Shown here piece by piece: positions 52,615 to 63,181 of a DNA stretch of 64,000 nucleotides. The notes under the pieces were generated by a model. The model saw only the letters and a program-made list of their open reading frames with translations. It had not been told where the DNA came from and searched no databases. Position numbers and translations under genes: made by a program. Source of the stretch: Neptunitalea lumnitzerae (GTDB taxonomy: Bacteria; Bacteroidota; Bacteroidia; Flavobacteriales; Flavobacteriaceae); contig NZ_BRVO01000003.1 of assembly GCF_027924185.1 (NCBI RefSeq), positions 1 through 64,000 on the forward strand, read 5' to 3'. How positions within the stretch are numbered: the stretch's first letter is position 1; each line of letters begins with the position of its first letter.

Positions 52615-55600
52615 CTATCTATTTAAATATAAGCGTCCCTGAATAACTCTGTTCTCTTCATCATGAAGTTCTAGTATAAAGAAATATACCCCAGCTGGTA
52701 CTTTATTGTCTCCAATAATAACACCACCTTCTGTAGCGTTACCACTCCAGTTTGGTGTATTGTAATCTCCTCTATACAAAATGTTACCGTAACGGTTAAA
52801 TATTTCTATTTTAAAATCAGGATAATATAATCTTAAATCTTTAATGTCAAATGTTTCATTTACACCATCATTGTTAGGCGAAAATCCATCTGGTATAATT
52901 ATATCACAAAAATCTACTTCAATAGTAACCTGTAATCTTTCTACAGCACTACAAATAGCATACATTACATATACACCATAAACGGTTTGGTTTTCTGTTA
53001 ACACAGCGTCATTATCCAATGGTGTAGTTCCATCTATAGTAGTATACCATAAAACATTATCCACAGGAGCCTCCAGATTATTGTTTAAATCAGATACTCT
53101 AATGACTGGAAAATCTTGAGAACAGAAAATATTTCCTTCATCCATTAATACAGGAGCCTCACCTTGTATCACTTCAAAATCAACTTGGAAAATATCTGTA
53201 AAAGTAACAGGACATAGTAAATCATCCACAATCATTGATGTTATAGAAAAGGTCACTGTTCCACCACTTGTTAAAATTCCTTCTGGTATGGTTAATAAAG
53301 CACTACCATTTACAAATGTTACAGAAACATTAGTAGCTGAATAAATAGTAGCTCCAGATAAATCATATGATACTTCATAATTTCCGTCAGCTACAGTATT
53401 ATTAATAATAGTAATATATCCCTCAGAGTTTATACAAGTATCCTCCGCTTCTAATTTTGTTGCTAAATAATTAATGCCCGAAGATGGATACACATCAAAA
53501 ATAGTAGCTGCATTTTCATTTAAATTAGCACAGCCTAAATCTAAATTAGTGATAGCTGTAATTTCAAATAAATACGCATCATCTTCTATTGGTACATTTG
53601 CAGCAGGTATTATAATTGTTGCATCACCACCAGCTACTACAACGGTAACTGTATAAGTAGCAGTACTACCCGTAGTTTCTAACAGATATTCTATTTCATA
53701 CGTACCGTCAACTAAATTAGTTCCAGAAAGTAGTACTATTACGTCTTCTCCAAAACAAATATTATCAGCACTTAATTGATTACTTGAAATGTCTATTAGT
53801 GGCACTACTTCAATATCAGCAGACACTCCTACCACAGTAAAGTTACAACCATTAATACTTACAAAATCAACAGCATCTATAGTAATTGTAGTAGTACCCT
53901 CATTAATCAAATCTGTAGTCCCTGGTAAATAAAATGTACCAGATCCTCCTGTCATAGTTACAGGTATACTTTGAGAGGGTTGGTTATTAGCCCCAGATAG
54001 TGTATAATAAATATCATATACACCATCTATCATATTAGTGTTAGTAAGCGTTACTTCGGCATCACCTTCGTAACATACAGGTGACTGAATAGCGATACTA
54101 CTATTATCAAACTGAATATCTCCTAAAACATTGATTTGCACATCTTGTTCAGAAACTCCACATGAATTTAATATTTGGTAAGTATATGTATATACGCCTG
54201 TAGAAAAACTACTAACATCTAAAGGATTGGTAATTATATTTCCTGTACTTGTTTCTACCCAAGTACCTGCATTAGTTGACGACCCAGATAGTAAGGTCAT
54301 TAAATCAAATGTTCCAGAGTTAATACACACATCTTCAATACCTGTAAAAATACCTGCATGTGGAACTTCCGAAGAAACATTTACTAAAACTTCAGCACTA
54401 TTTTGAAAACAGCCGCCTGCAGAAGTAACCGTATAAGTATATACACCGGCTGCATCAACACTAGGGTCAAACACTCCTGTGCCACTAGCCAAAGCAGGTG
54501 ACCAAGTACCACCAGTTTCAGGCGTACCCGCTAAATAATTAAATAAATCGTCACTAGCACCAGTTATGCAAAATTCTACCGCGCTATTTCCTCCTGCATC
54601 AGGTAGATCAGGAACCACAAAATTAACTGTTGTTACTGAATCTGCACAAATATTGGAAACTGTATAATCATAACTATAGGTACCAGATGTAAATCCTGAA
54701 ACATCTAAAGGATTTGAAACTACTGAAGTTGTAGAAGCTACCGTCCATGTTCCACCTGCATCTTGCGAACCATCTAATAATGTTTCAAGATCAAAAGTAA
54801 CCGCACTAGGACAAACGTCAAGTGGTCCAGCAAAAACACCAGAATTTGGCAATGGATCAAATATTACTTCCATTTGAGCACTAGCTTGAAAACAATTACC
54901 TGCTGATGAAACCGTATACGTATAGATTCCTTCAGCATCTACACTTGGATCAAAAGTATTTGTACCACTTGCAAGCGCAGGACTCCAGACACCTCCGGTT
55001 TCTGGGGTACCACCTAAATTAACCAATAGATCTACTGGTGGTGAATTAGGACAAATATTAAAAGTACTATCTAATCCCGCATCTGGTAAATTAGGCACTT
55101 CAAAAGATACTTGTGTAGCACTAGTACCACAAACATTAAGAACAGAATAGGTATATTCATAAGTTCCTGATGTTAATAAACTAACATCAATAGGATTAGT
55201 AACTACATTATTAGCCCCATCAATCCAGGTACCATAATCTTCTTCACTTCCGTCTAATAAAGCATATAAATCAAACGTAATATCAGAAGGACAAACTAAC
55301 TGCGAGCCAGTAAATGTACCAGAAGATGGATTGTTAAAAATTTCTACTGTTACATCTGTAGAAGATGTATCACACGCACTAGACACTGTATATGTATATG
55401 TATAAGAAGCTTCTACAAGGCTTAAAATATTTAATGGGTTAGTAACTGCTACACCATCAATATTATACCATGTACCACCAGCATCTTGCGTACCATCTAA
55501 CAACGTAAATAAATCAAAAGTACCATTATTAGCACACGCTTGTTGTATACCCGTTGCAGTACCTGAATTAGCCAATGGTAAAATAGAAACAGTTACAGTT

Positions 55601-58600
55601 GCACTATTTTGTAAACAACCACCCGAAGTAGTTACTGTGTATGTATATACGCCAGGTGCATCTACTGTTGGATCATAAAATCCGGTACCACTTGCTAATG
55701 CAGGTGACCAAACACCACCGGTTTCAGGTGAACCTCCTAATGAATTAAATAAATCTGCACCCGTATCTGCAGGACAAAAAGCAACTGTACCATCTGTACC
55801 AGCATCAGGCGTATCAGGAAACATTAATGTAACTGTTGTAGATTCTGTACCACATACATTGGTAACTTCATAAATGAAATCATAAGTACCTGATGAATAT
55901 CCACTAACATCTACATTACTGTTTACTGCCGTATTTGAGCTATCATACCAAGTACCACCTGTATCCTGAGTACCATCTAATAAATCAAACAAATCATAAA
56001 CACCCGCTGTTGTACAATTTTCTTGAATTCCTGTAAACACACCAGAAGACGGAGCCGTAAAAACAGCTAAACTAACTGCTGTATCATCACTACCACAAGA
56101 ATTAGATACCGAATATGTATAAGAATAAACTCCATCAACAAAAGATGAAATATCAACTATATTACTAATCACATTGTTAGAAGCATCTGTCCATTGTCCG
56201 CCTGCAGCCTGAGATCCATCTAATAAATCAAATAAATCAAAAGTACCAGCAGTTACACAAACATTTTGCACACCACCAAAAACACCGGCTGTTATAGATT
56301 CTTGAACATTAAATGTTACATCTGTACTAACTGTATTACAAAAATTAGTAACACTATATGTATACGTATGGTTACCAATGCTTAATGAGGCTAAAGCAAC
56401 AGCATTAGCTACTGCATTATTAGAGCTATCATACCACTGACCACCAGCATCTTCACTACCATCTAATAAGGTAAATAAATCAAAATTACCTGTATTGTTA
56501 CATATATCAACAGAACCAGTATACACCCCTGAATGAGGCACATCATGAACTGTTACTACTACAGAAGCACTGCTTTGTAAACATCCTCCAGACGAAGTTA
56601 CTGTATATGTATAGGTACCGCTAGTATCAACTGAAGGATCGAAGATATTTGTTCCACTGCTTAATGCTGGAGACCAAACCCCACCTGAATCAGGTGTACC
56701 TCCTAAAAGTGTAAATAAATCTGCACTGGCACTAGTAATACAAATATCAAAAGTACTGTTTGTACCAGCATCAGGATCTTCAGGGAAGACAATTGTCACA
56801 TCCTCTGTATCGTTTCCACAAACATTAGTTACACTATAAGTATATGTATAAGACCCTGCTGCATAATTGGCAACATCTATAGGGTTTACTATTGGTGTAT
56901 TAGTACTATCTAACCAAGTTCCACCTGTATCCTGAGTACCATCTAATAAAGTAGACAGATCAAATTGACCTGTAGTTGAGCAATTAACAACTGCTCCTGT
57001 AAACGTACCAGCATTCGGTGGATTAAATACACTAACACTCACCGTAGTTGAAGATGTACCACAAACATTTTCTACTGAATACTCATAATCATAAATACCT
57101 GTTGCAAAGGTTGATATATCAATTACATTACTTACTGGATTACCAGAGCTATCTTCCCAGCTTCCTGTCATATCTTGTGATCCATCTAATAAAGTAAATA
57201 AATCAAAGGTACCATCTAAAACACAAACTTCTGCTGTAGTAGTAAAAACACCAGAAGTAATTGGCACAGATATCTCAAACGTAATATCAGTTGCAGAAGA
57301 AAAACATGCATTGGTAACTGTATAAGTATAGGTATAATTACCATTTGAAAAACTTGATACATCAATAGGATTTGTAACGGCATTACCTCCATTATCTGAC
57401 CAAACTCCTCCAGCATCTTCAGACCCATCCAAAAAGTCAAATAAATCAACATCACCAGAAACGGCACACAAATCTTGCGACCCAGTATAAGAACCAGAAG
57501 AAACATCATATACAACATCTACACTAACCCCAGAACTACTCTGCGAACAACTACCAGGACTCGTTACCGTATAAGTGTACACACCTGGTGCATCCACTGC
57601 CGGATCAAAAACTCCAGTACCACTAGTTAACGTAGGTGACCATACTCCTCCAGTCATTGGGCTACCGCCTAGTAGATCCCACAAATTAATTGGAGTATCG
57701 TACGAACATAAGGAAACACTATTATCTATTCCTGAATTTGGATTACCTGGTATAATTATAGATACAACAGAAGTATCTGTTGGACAATTTACCGAATTAC
57801 TAACCGAATAGGTGAAATCAAAAGTATCTCCAGCAGTCATACTAGTAATATCAACAACTCCGCCCGTCACTGGTAAAGGACCCGACCAAGTACCACCCGA
57901 TTCAGGTGTACCTGTTAATTCTGCAAATAAATCTACGGTTCCTGTTCCTGCTATATCAGCTTCACAAATAATAACATCTGCTCCTTCTCCTGCTTCATTT
58001 TGCGGATAAATAGTTACCGTAACAGGTAAACGCTCATCACTTTCACAAGGAGGTGCTACATTCGTAGAATAATAAGTTTCTCCATCTACCAATACAGTAG
58101 TTTCAGCTAATGGCGTTGTAGATGTTTCAGTCTCGTACCAATTGCTATCGCCAGACACAACTAAATCACCAATTGTTGGTGGGTTTGACGAATCTTCACA
58201 AAAATATTGTTCTGTATTTCCAACAGGCACCAAAGCAACATCAACAAAATATACTAAAACCCCCACTGATGTTGATTCACAGCTACCATCTGGACTTTGA
58301 GTTGCATAATAAACCGTATTATTAACCAATGTTGTAGACATAGGCAAAGCTGTACCTCCTACAGCAGCATCATACCATTGGACATTAACTCCGTCTACAT
58401 AAACATCTGCCAATGTTGGTATAGGATCAACCGATGAAGTAATACAAAAACCCTGAAAGTTTACCACTTCAGGAGGACCATAAATTTCTACAGTAACAGC
58501 TCCTCTTGTTCCACAAGAACCTGTAGTATCATCTACATAATATGTTACTCCGTCTTGCAAAGAGTTAGCCCCTATTAAAGGCGCTGAACTTGTAGGACTC

Positions 58601-58782
58601 GCATACCATTGAACTCCTCCTCCGTTATCAACGGCAGACAAATCTGAAATGGTAGCATCTTGAGTGTCACAAAAACTTTGCGTACTTTCAACTACAGTTG
58701 GACATTGAGAAAACCCTATCTCAACACCAAAAACTGATAGTAAAAGCAACATATAAAATCCTCTAAAGGTATTTTTTCCCAT
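52615..58782 (-). CDS. Giant T9SS type B (CHU_C) multi-repeat surface protein
   Basis: A 2055-residue protein. I use ATG 58782 (MGKNTFRGFYMLLLLSVFG...), dropping 9 residues. A signal peptide is followed by three Ig-like CHU-type domains (about 25-260, each with a VQWYDA/NWYETET core), sixteen related ~80-residue modules (about 263-1552) with paired cysteines and the cores DLFDLLDG or GTWYDSS, four further Ig-like domains, and at the C-terminus the CHU_C/gliding-motility sorting domain (FSPNNDGVNETFDIKDL, IEIFNRYGN, VPAGVYFFIL). It is exported by the type IX system and needs the PorP/SprF protein encoded next. Adhesion or gliding is the likely role. Confidence 0.93.
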   Translation of the reverse strand: MGKNTFRGFYMLLLLSVFGVEIGFSQCPTVVESTQSFCDTQDATISDLSAVDNGGGVQWYASPTSSAPLIGANSLQDGVTYYVDDTTGSCGTRGAVTVEIYGPPEVVNFQGFCITSSVDPIPTLADVYVDGVNVQWYDAAVGGTALPMSTTLVNNTVYYATQSPDGSCESTSVGVLVYFVDVALVPVGNTEQYFCEDSSNPPTIGDLVVSGDSNWYETETSTTPLAETTVLVDGETYYSTNVAPPCESDERLPVTVTIYPQNEAGEGADVIICEADIAGTGTVDLFAELTGTPESGGTWSGPLPVTGGVVDITSMTAGDTFDFTYSVSNSVNCPTDTSVVSIIIPGNPNSGIDNSVSLCSYDTPINLWDLLGGSPMTGGVWSPTLTSGTGVFDPAVDAPGVYTYTVTSPGSCSQSSSGVSVDVVYDVSSGSYTGSQDLCAVSGDVDLFDFLDGSEDAGGVWSDNGGNAVTNPIDVSSFSNGNYTYTYTVTNACFSSATDITFEISVPITSGVFTTTAEVCVLDGTFDLFTLLDGSQDMTGSWEDSSGNPVSNVIDISTFATGIYDYEYSVENVCGTSSTTVSVSVFNPPNAGTFTGAVVNCSTTGQFDLSTLLDGTQDTGGTWLDSTNTPIVNPIDVANYAAGSYTYTYSVTNVCGNDTEDVTIVFPEDPDAGTNSTFDICITSASADLFTLLGGTPDSGGVWSPALSSGTNIFDPSVDTSGTYTYTVTSSGGCLQSSASVVVTVHDVPHSGVYTGSVDICNNTGNFDLFTLLDGSEDAGGQWYDSSNNAVANAVALASLSIGNHTYTYSVTNFCNTVSTDVTFNVQESITAGVFGGVQNVCVTAGTFDLFDLLDGSQAAGGQWTDASNNVISNIVDISSFVDGVYSYTYSVSNSCGSDDTAVSLAVFTAPSSGVFTGIQENCTTAGVYDLFDLLDGTQDTGGTWYDSSNTAVNSNVDVSGYSSGTYDFIYEVTNVCGTESTTVTLMFPDTPDAGTDGTVAFCPADTGADLFNSLGGSPETGGVWSPALASGTGFYDPTVDAPGVYTYTVTTSGGCLQNSATVTVSILPLANSGTATGIQQACANNGTFDLFTLLDGTQDAGGTWYNIDGVAVTNPLNILSLVEASYTYTYTVSSACDTSSTDVTVEIFNNPSSGTFTGSQLVCPSDITFDLYALLDGSEEDYGTWIDGANNVVTNPIDVSLLTSGTYEYTYSVLNVCGTSATQVSFEVPNLPDAGLDSTFNICPNSPPVDLLVNLGGTPETGGVWSPALASGTNTFDPSVDAEGIYTYTVSSAGNCFQASAQMEVIFDPLPNSGVFAGPLDVCPSAVTFDLETLLDGSQDAGGTWTVASTTSVVSNPLDVSGFTSGTYSYDYTVSNICADSVTTVNFVVPDLPDAGGNSAVEFCITGASDDLFNYLAGTPETGGTWSPALASGTGVFDPSVDAAGVYTYTVTSAGGCFQNSAEVLVNVSSEVPHAGIFTGIEDVCINSGTFDLMTLLSGSSTNAGTWVETSTGNIITNPLDVSSFSTGVYTYTYQILNSCGVSEQDVQINVLGDIQFDNSSIAIQSPVCYEGDAEVTLTNTNMIDGVYDIYYTLSGANNQPSQSIPVTMTGGSGTFYLPGTTDLINEGTTTITIDAVDFVSINGCNFTVVGVSADIEVVPLIDISSNQLSADNICFGEDVIVLLSGTNLVDGTYEIEYLLETTGSTATYTVTVVVAGGDATIIIPAANVPIEDDAYLFEITAITNLDLGCANLNENAATIFDVYPSSGINYLATKLEAEDTCINSEGYITIINNTVADGNYEVSYDLSGATIYSATNVSVTFVNGSALLTIPEGILTSGGTVTFSITSMIVDDLLCPVTFTDIFQVDFEVIQGEAPVLMDEGNIFCSQDFPVIRVSDLNNNLEAPVDNVLWYTTIDGTTPLDNDAVLTENQTVYGVYVMYAICSAVERLQVTIEVDFCDIIIPDGFSPNNDGVNETFDIKDLRLYYPDFKIEIFNRYGNILYRGDYNTPNWSGNATEGGVIIGDNKVPAGVYFFILELHDEENRVIQGRLYLNR
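54125..57993 (-). repeat. Sixteen ~80-codon repeat modules in the giant surface protein
   Basis: Two module types are seen. Type A has a core like DLFTLLDGSQDAGGTW with PIDVSSF and YTYTYSVTNVCG. Type B has LGGTPETGGVWSPALASG, FDPSVDAPGVYTYTV and SGGC. Reading the protein from its N-terminus, the order is A, then BAAA, BAAA, BAA, BA, BA. Block length falls toward the C-terminus, which suggests growth by unequal exchange from one end. At DNA level, modules are clearly diverged. Confidence 0.85.
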
Positions 58783-58841
58783 GTTAAAAATAAATATTAA
58801 TCTAACCAATATTTAGACCAACATAAACTATTGGTAATTTA

Positions 58842-60437
58842 TTAATTCAGTTGTTTAACAGTTTCCTGATCTGTTAACTGGTAAATTTTAAATGCTCTAT
58901 TCACAAACACATTTGAAGAAGTCTCTGAATACTCAAAAGGCATTACTACTTGTTTTGTTGACTTCTCTAAAACAGCATCCATATTTTCCTTTTGAGATAA
59001 TCTTAAAAGAAAATCGAATGTTATATCAAACCCAGAAATTGCTTCCTCAGATGGTTGTTCGTTATAAAATGCGTTATACTTAGCTACAAATTGGTTCATA
59101 TAAGTACTTTTCACATTGTATCCTTCGTATTCTGGGAAAATAAAATTTAAGATAACATATCTCTTCACAGAAATTTTACTAGTAACAATATTCTTGTATG
59201 AATTAAATGAAGCTAAATGAATAGCATAGCTTTTATATTTTGGCAATAAACTATTTGTAACACTTAAAATGGTATTAACATCTGTAGTATTTAAAATAAC
59301 AAAATTGGTTTTAACATCTGACAAAGCACTATACAGCTCATCATTATCAAGCACTTCATTTTTTGCCACTTTAATAACTTTCAATCCTACATAAGAATTT
59401 TTTATATCATTAGACAATTTCTTATCTGCATCGCTTATAATAATAATATTTCCATTTTGTTGATTAATGTAATCTAGCAAGGCCTTTTGCTTGTAAAAAT
59501 CTGTAGACTTAGAAAACAAGGTAAGGTTATCAGATTTTTTAACCTGTCCGTCAGTAGTAATTGCAAAAGCAGTATTCACCTTACTCTTACTCTTACTCTT
59601 ATCTACTACACTCTCTGTTGCTTTTACATTACACAACGTAATAATATTGGTAATATCTTTAAGCCTACTTAAGTTAGTACCTGCAACATAGGTTAAATTA
59701 ACATTTTCAGACTGTACTCCTCCTCCTAAACTGTTAATAGAGTCAATAGCCAATTGAGCTCCTCTATCAAAATCTTCATATTCCTTCTTACTCGAAATAT
59801 CTTCAGGATATAAAAAAGTAAGATTTAGTCCATTCCCAAACTCTGCAGACGCTTTTAAATCTGCGTACTTATTTCTATTATCATCAACTTCAATTTTGGT
59901 ATTTACCTCCCAAGTAGTTTTTTCTTCCTTATCGGCAACAACTTGTGGTGTAGCTGTAGTTGTTTCTTTTACAACCGTATTATCAACTTTCGTATCGTTT
60001 ACTTTGGTTGTTACAACAGGGTTATTACTCATAGGTGCACCATCAGTTGGCACATATACATATTCAAATGCAAGCAATTTATCAGCAATACTTGGGTTAG
60101 CTTGCACTAACTGCGCAACAGTAATATCAAACTTTTTAGCTATTGAAGCTTTTGTTTCTCCTTGCTGAACAAAATACTTCGTATAATTCCCATCAGGTTT
60201 TTCCTTTGAATGCGAATACGAAGTATCAATAGTTAAAACCTGCCCTGCATATAACCCATTGGCTAATTCAGGATTTTGTCTTTCAAGTTCTGCAATAGAA
60301 ATTTCATAGATTTTTGACAATCTATATTTAGTTTCCCCGTATTTTACAGTGTGCTTAATTATTTGTTGAGCAAAAGCTCCAGAACTAAGAAGTAACAAGA
60401 AAGTACTAATTAAATATTTTATTGGTCGGTGGTGCAT
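58842..60437 (-). CDS. LysM peptidoglycan-binding protein with periplasmic binding fold
   Basis: A 531-residue periplasmic or surface protein. The signal peptide ends near SGAFAQ. Two LysM domains follow (about 28-72 with VKYGETKYRLSKIYEIS, and about 88-131 with VQQGETKASIAKKFDIT). After a T/V/K-rich linker (about 135-195) comes a type 1 periplasmic-binding-protein-like domain (about 200-520), as in LpoA-type proteins. It lies 59 bases upstream of the giant repeat-protein gene on the same strand and may be in the same transcript. It probably ties the wall to envelope machinery, though its ligand is unknown. Confidence 0.85.
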   Translation of the reverse strand: MHHRPIKYLISTFLLLLSSGAFAQQIIKHTVKYGETKYRLSKIYEISIAELERQNPELANGLYAGQVLTIDTSYSHSKEKPDGNYTKYFVQQGETKASIAKKFDITVAQLVQANPSIADKLLAFEYVYVPTDGAPMSNNPVVTTKVNDTKVDNTVVKETTTATPQVVADKEEKTTWEVNTKIEVDDNRNKYADLKASAEFGNGLNLTFLYPEDISSKKEYEDFDRGAQLAIDSINSLGGGVQSENVNLTYVAGTNLSRLKDITNIITLCNVKATESVVDKSKSKSKVNTAFAITTDGQVKKSDNLTLFSKSTDFYKQKALLDYINQQNGNIIIISDADKKLSNDIKNSYVGLKVIKVAKNEVLDNDELYSALSDVKTNFVILNTTDVNTILSVTNSLLPKYKSYAIHLASFNSYKNIVTSKISVKRYVILNFIFPEYEGYNVKSTYMNQFVAKYNAFYNEQPSEEAISGFDITFDFLLRLSQKENMDAVLEKSTKQVVMPFEYSETSSNVFVNRAFKIYQLTDQETVKQLN

Positions 60438-60893
60438 ATTTTATTCTATTAATTTACATCTATTTCCTTTTAGTGAAATTTTATAAATCTTATTTTTACT
60501 CAAAATCTTTTTGTTATAAACAAAAATAAATATAAAAAACATAATTATACGGCTAAAAAAATGTTAGAACAAAAAAACTATTAACAATTTTAGTAACTAT
60601 AATATTAAAAAATGGCATACTTATTTCAGATAGCTAATATAGAAATGATTTATTATTCTTAAACCCACAATTGTAAGTATTTTTATCATATTGTTAAAAC
60701 TATAGCATTTTTTAAACAAAAACACACATATAAACACCTCGCTACCTTACACTTACAACAAAAAATAACCTATAATTTCATTTTACCCTAGTTAAGGTTG
60801 AAAAATAGATTTTCATAAGAACAAATTTCAATACCTTTGCGCAAAATACGATTCGTATTACAACTACATTATAAACACACTTGATTTAGAATT
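60438..60893. other. 456-bp AT-rich intergenic region with gcvT promoter side
   Basis: The region separates divergent genes and has no open frame I can support. It contains TACCTTTG (60832-60839), a -7 element for gcvT 54 bases before the ATG, and a short hairpin AATACG-ATT-CGTATT (60845-60859) in the predicted leader. No glycine riboswitch-like structure was recognised. Confidence 0.6.
60832..60839 (+). promoter_or_regulatory. Putative -7 element of gcvT
   Basis: TACCTTTG matches TAnnTTTG. No convincing TTG lies at 19-21 bases upstream. Confidence 0.5.
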
Positions 60894-61979
60894 ATGAAAA
60901 ACACAGCACTTTACGATACACATGTTGAATTAAATGCTAAAATGGTTCCTTTTGCTGGATATAATATGCCAGTACAATATGAAGGAGTAACTATAGAACA
61001 CCAAACGGTTAGAGAAGGTGTTGGAGTTTTTGATGTTTCTCACATGGGTGAGTTTTTGGTTTCAGGCCCTAATGCCTTAGAACTTATTCAAAAAATTTCT
61101 TCGAACGACGCTACTAAACTAACCATAGGCAAAGCGCAATATGCATGCATGCCGAATGAAAATGGTGGTATTGTTGACGATTTAATTATTTACCAAATAA
61201 AAGAAGAACAATACCTGTTAGTTGTAAATGCATCTAATATAGAAAAAGACTGGAATTGGATTTCTGCCCACAATACCATGAATGCAGATATGAGAAATAT
61301 TTCGGAAGAGTATTCTTTATTAGCTATTCAAGGACCAAAAGCTGTAGAAGCTATGCAAAGCTTAACTTCTACTGATTTATCTGCTATAAAATACTACCAT
61401 TTTGAAGTAAACGATTTTGCAGGGATTGAGCATGTAATTATTTCTGCTACCGGATATACAGGAAGCGGAGGTTTTGAGATTTATTGTAAAAATACCGAAG
61501 TAAAACAAGTTTGGGACAAGGTTATGGAAGCCGGCGCCTCTTTTGGTATTAAACCTATTGGTTTAGCAGCAAGAGATACTTTACGTTTAGAAATGGGATT
61601 TTGCTTATACGGCAATGATATTAATGATGAGACCTCCCCTATTGAGGCTGGTTTAGGATGGATTACTAAGTTCACAAAAGATTTTATTAACTCAGAAAAC
61701 CTTAAAGCACAAAAGGAAAATGGTGTTACTAAAAAACTTGTAGGATTTAAAATGAATGAAAAGGCTATTCCAAGACATGGATATGAAATATTAGACACAG
61801 AAGGTAAAACAATTGGTGAAGTTACCAGCGGAACTATGTCTCCATCATTAGGAATAGGAATTGGTTTAGGCTACGTTACCATTGCTAATAGCAACATAGA
61901 CACACAAATTCAAATTCAAATTAGAAAAAAACAAATACCAGCTACAGTAGTAAAACTTCCTTTTTACTCAAACAAATAA
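60894..61979 (+). CDS. gcvT: Aminomethyltransferase (glycine cleavage T-protein)
   Basis: A 361-residue folate-dependent enzyme of the glycine cleavage system, transferring the methylene group from the aminomethyl-H protein to tetrahydrofolate. The motifs are [30 protein letters not shown], the folate-binding DLIIYQI and [18 protein letters not shown], and a C-terminal [17 protein letters not shown]. GcvP and GcvH are not next to it, as is usual in flavobacteria. It is a single gene with a terminator at 61989. The leader has a small hairpin, and regulation by glycine is not visible. Confidence 0.96.
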   Translation: MKNTALYDTHVELNAKMVPFAGYNMPVQYEGVTIEHQTVREGVGVFDVSHMGEFLVSGPNALELIQKISSNDATKLTIGKAQYACMPNENGGIVDDLIIYQIKEEQYLLVVNASNIEKDWNWISAHNTMNADMRNISEEYSLLAIQGPKAVEAMQSLTSTDLSAIKYYHFEVNDFAGIEHVIISATGYTGSGGFEIYCKNTEVKQVWDKVMEAGASFGIKPIGLAARDTLRLEMGFCLYGNDINDETSPIEAGLGWITKFTKDFINSENLKAQKENGVTKKLVGFKMNEKAIPRHGYEILDTEGKTIGEVTSGTMSPSLGIGIGLGYVTIANSNIDTQIQIQIRKKQIPATVVKLPFYSNK

Positions 61980-62310
61980 AAAACATAAGAAGACTACCTT
62001 AAGGCTTCTCGCTACGAGGTAGTCTTCCTTATTCTAATTAAAAAATCCTTGACAATTCAATCTTTATTTTTTGAGTAGAAGTTTTAACTAAGTATTAAAT
62101 ATTATTAAGAGATGAACCCCCAGCGTATATCCTTAGAATATATTTAAAATGTTAAATCTTTTACCTTATTTATACTTACACTTATATTAGTATTGAATTA
62201 CGTTTAACCAAACATAATGCTAAAAGCTTAACGGAGAAGGACATAAGGTTAACAAAAACATTTTCTCAATTACCTCACAGCATAAATGTTACAAAATAAA
62301 TTAATAGAAT
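61980..62310. other. 331-bp intergenic region
   Basis: Apart from the gcvT terminator I see no gene, tRNA or repeat. No clear TAnnTTTG element precedes the 62311 gene. Confidence 0.5.
61989..62027 (+). terminator. Terminator after gcvT
   Basis: GAAGACTACCT (61989-61999) pairs with AGGTAGTCTTC (62017-62027) over a 17-base loop. The T-tract is short, so efficiency is uncertain. Confidence 0.7.
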
Positions 62311-63126
62311 TTGAACCGAATATTAATCATAGGAGCCAGTGGTTTTATAGGTAACGCTATCTATAAAGATTTATGCTCATATTTTGATGTATACGGAACC
62401 TACTACTCTCAAAAATCATATAGACAAAACCAACATTTCTATCATTTTGACATGGAACTTGAGGGTATAGATTTAATATTAAAAAAATTAAAACCAACCA
62501 TCATTATTTCTGCTTTAAGAGGAGATTTTGAAAATCAAATAGAAGTTCACGATACTCTTATTGATTATATTAAAGGATCTAATAGAAAACTTATTTTTCT
62601 TTCTTCAGCCAATGTTTTTGATGCTTTTAGCAATTATCCTTCCTACGAGTTTGACAAAACATTGTCGCAAAGTATTTGGGGAAAACTAAAAATAAGAATT
62701 GAAAGTAAGCTATTAAGACTTCCCGAGCACAACTACGTTATTGCCCGTCTACCTATGGTTTTTGGGTACAAATCTCCTAGAGTAAAAGAATTAACAGAAT
62801 ATGCTAAAGTAGGTGTACCTTTTGAGGTATTCCCAGATTTGGTAATGAACACAACGTATGCAGATAAAGTAGCTCAGCAAATTCACTACCTTATTAACCG
62901 AAATAAAAAAGGGATATTTCACTTAGGAAGTAGTGATTTAATACACCACGATGAATTTATAAAAGAAATTTGCAATGGTCTTGATATACGTAATATGGTA
63001 TTTAAAAATGTATACACTACAAACTTCGACAGATTTTTAGCTGTTATACCTAAAGACAAAAAACTTCCCAAACACCTTCAAATCAATAATGAAAATGTGA
63101 TAGAGAATAGTATAAAATTACTATGA
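62311..63126 (+). CDS. SDR-family NAD-dependent epimerase/dehydratase-like protein (RmlD-type)
   Basis: A 271-residue extended-SDR protein. The N-terminal dinucleotide motif ILIIGASGFIGNAIY is standard. The active-site region YPSYEFDKTLSQS has the YxxxK-like tyrosine, but spacing (Y-x-F-D-K) needs checking. LPMVFGYKSPRVKEL and the FHLGSSDLIHHDEF segment point to dTDP-4-dehydrorhamnose reductase/sugar nucleotide epimerases. The start is TTG 62311; no upstream ATG is in frame nearby. The tail-specific protease gene follows after 55 bases. Substrate unknown. Confidence 0.8.
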   Translation: MNRILIIGASGFIGNAIYKDLCSYFDVYGTYYSQKSYRQNQHFYHFDMELEGIDLILKKLKPTIIISALRGDFENQIEVHDTLIDYIKGSNRKLIFLSSANVFDAFSNYPSYEFDKTLSQSIWGKLKIRIESKLLRLPEHNYVIARLPMVFGYKSPRVKELTEYAKVGVPFEVFPDLVMNTTYADKVAQQIHYLINRNKKGIFHLGSSDLIHHDEFIKEICNGLDIRNMVFKNVYTTNFDRFLAVIPKDKKLPKHLQINNENVIENSIKLL

Positions 63127-63181
63127 TTATCTTCTATCTTTAAGATGATTTTTTATTTTTACATAAAACTATTCTTAAAAG

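Noticed and set aside
57216-57518. Leftward frame inside the giant repeat gene
   Set aside because: A leucine-rich out-of-frame shadow of the repeat modules, covered by a strongly supported gene.
54125-57993. Possible CRISPR or satellite array
   Set aside because: The periodicity is about 240 bases with diverged units in a continuous reading frame; it is a protein repeat.
60700-60893. Glycine riboswitch before gcvT
   Set aside because: No tandem aptamer-like structure was found; only a small AATACG hairpin lies in the leader.
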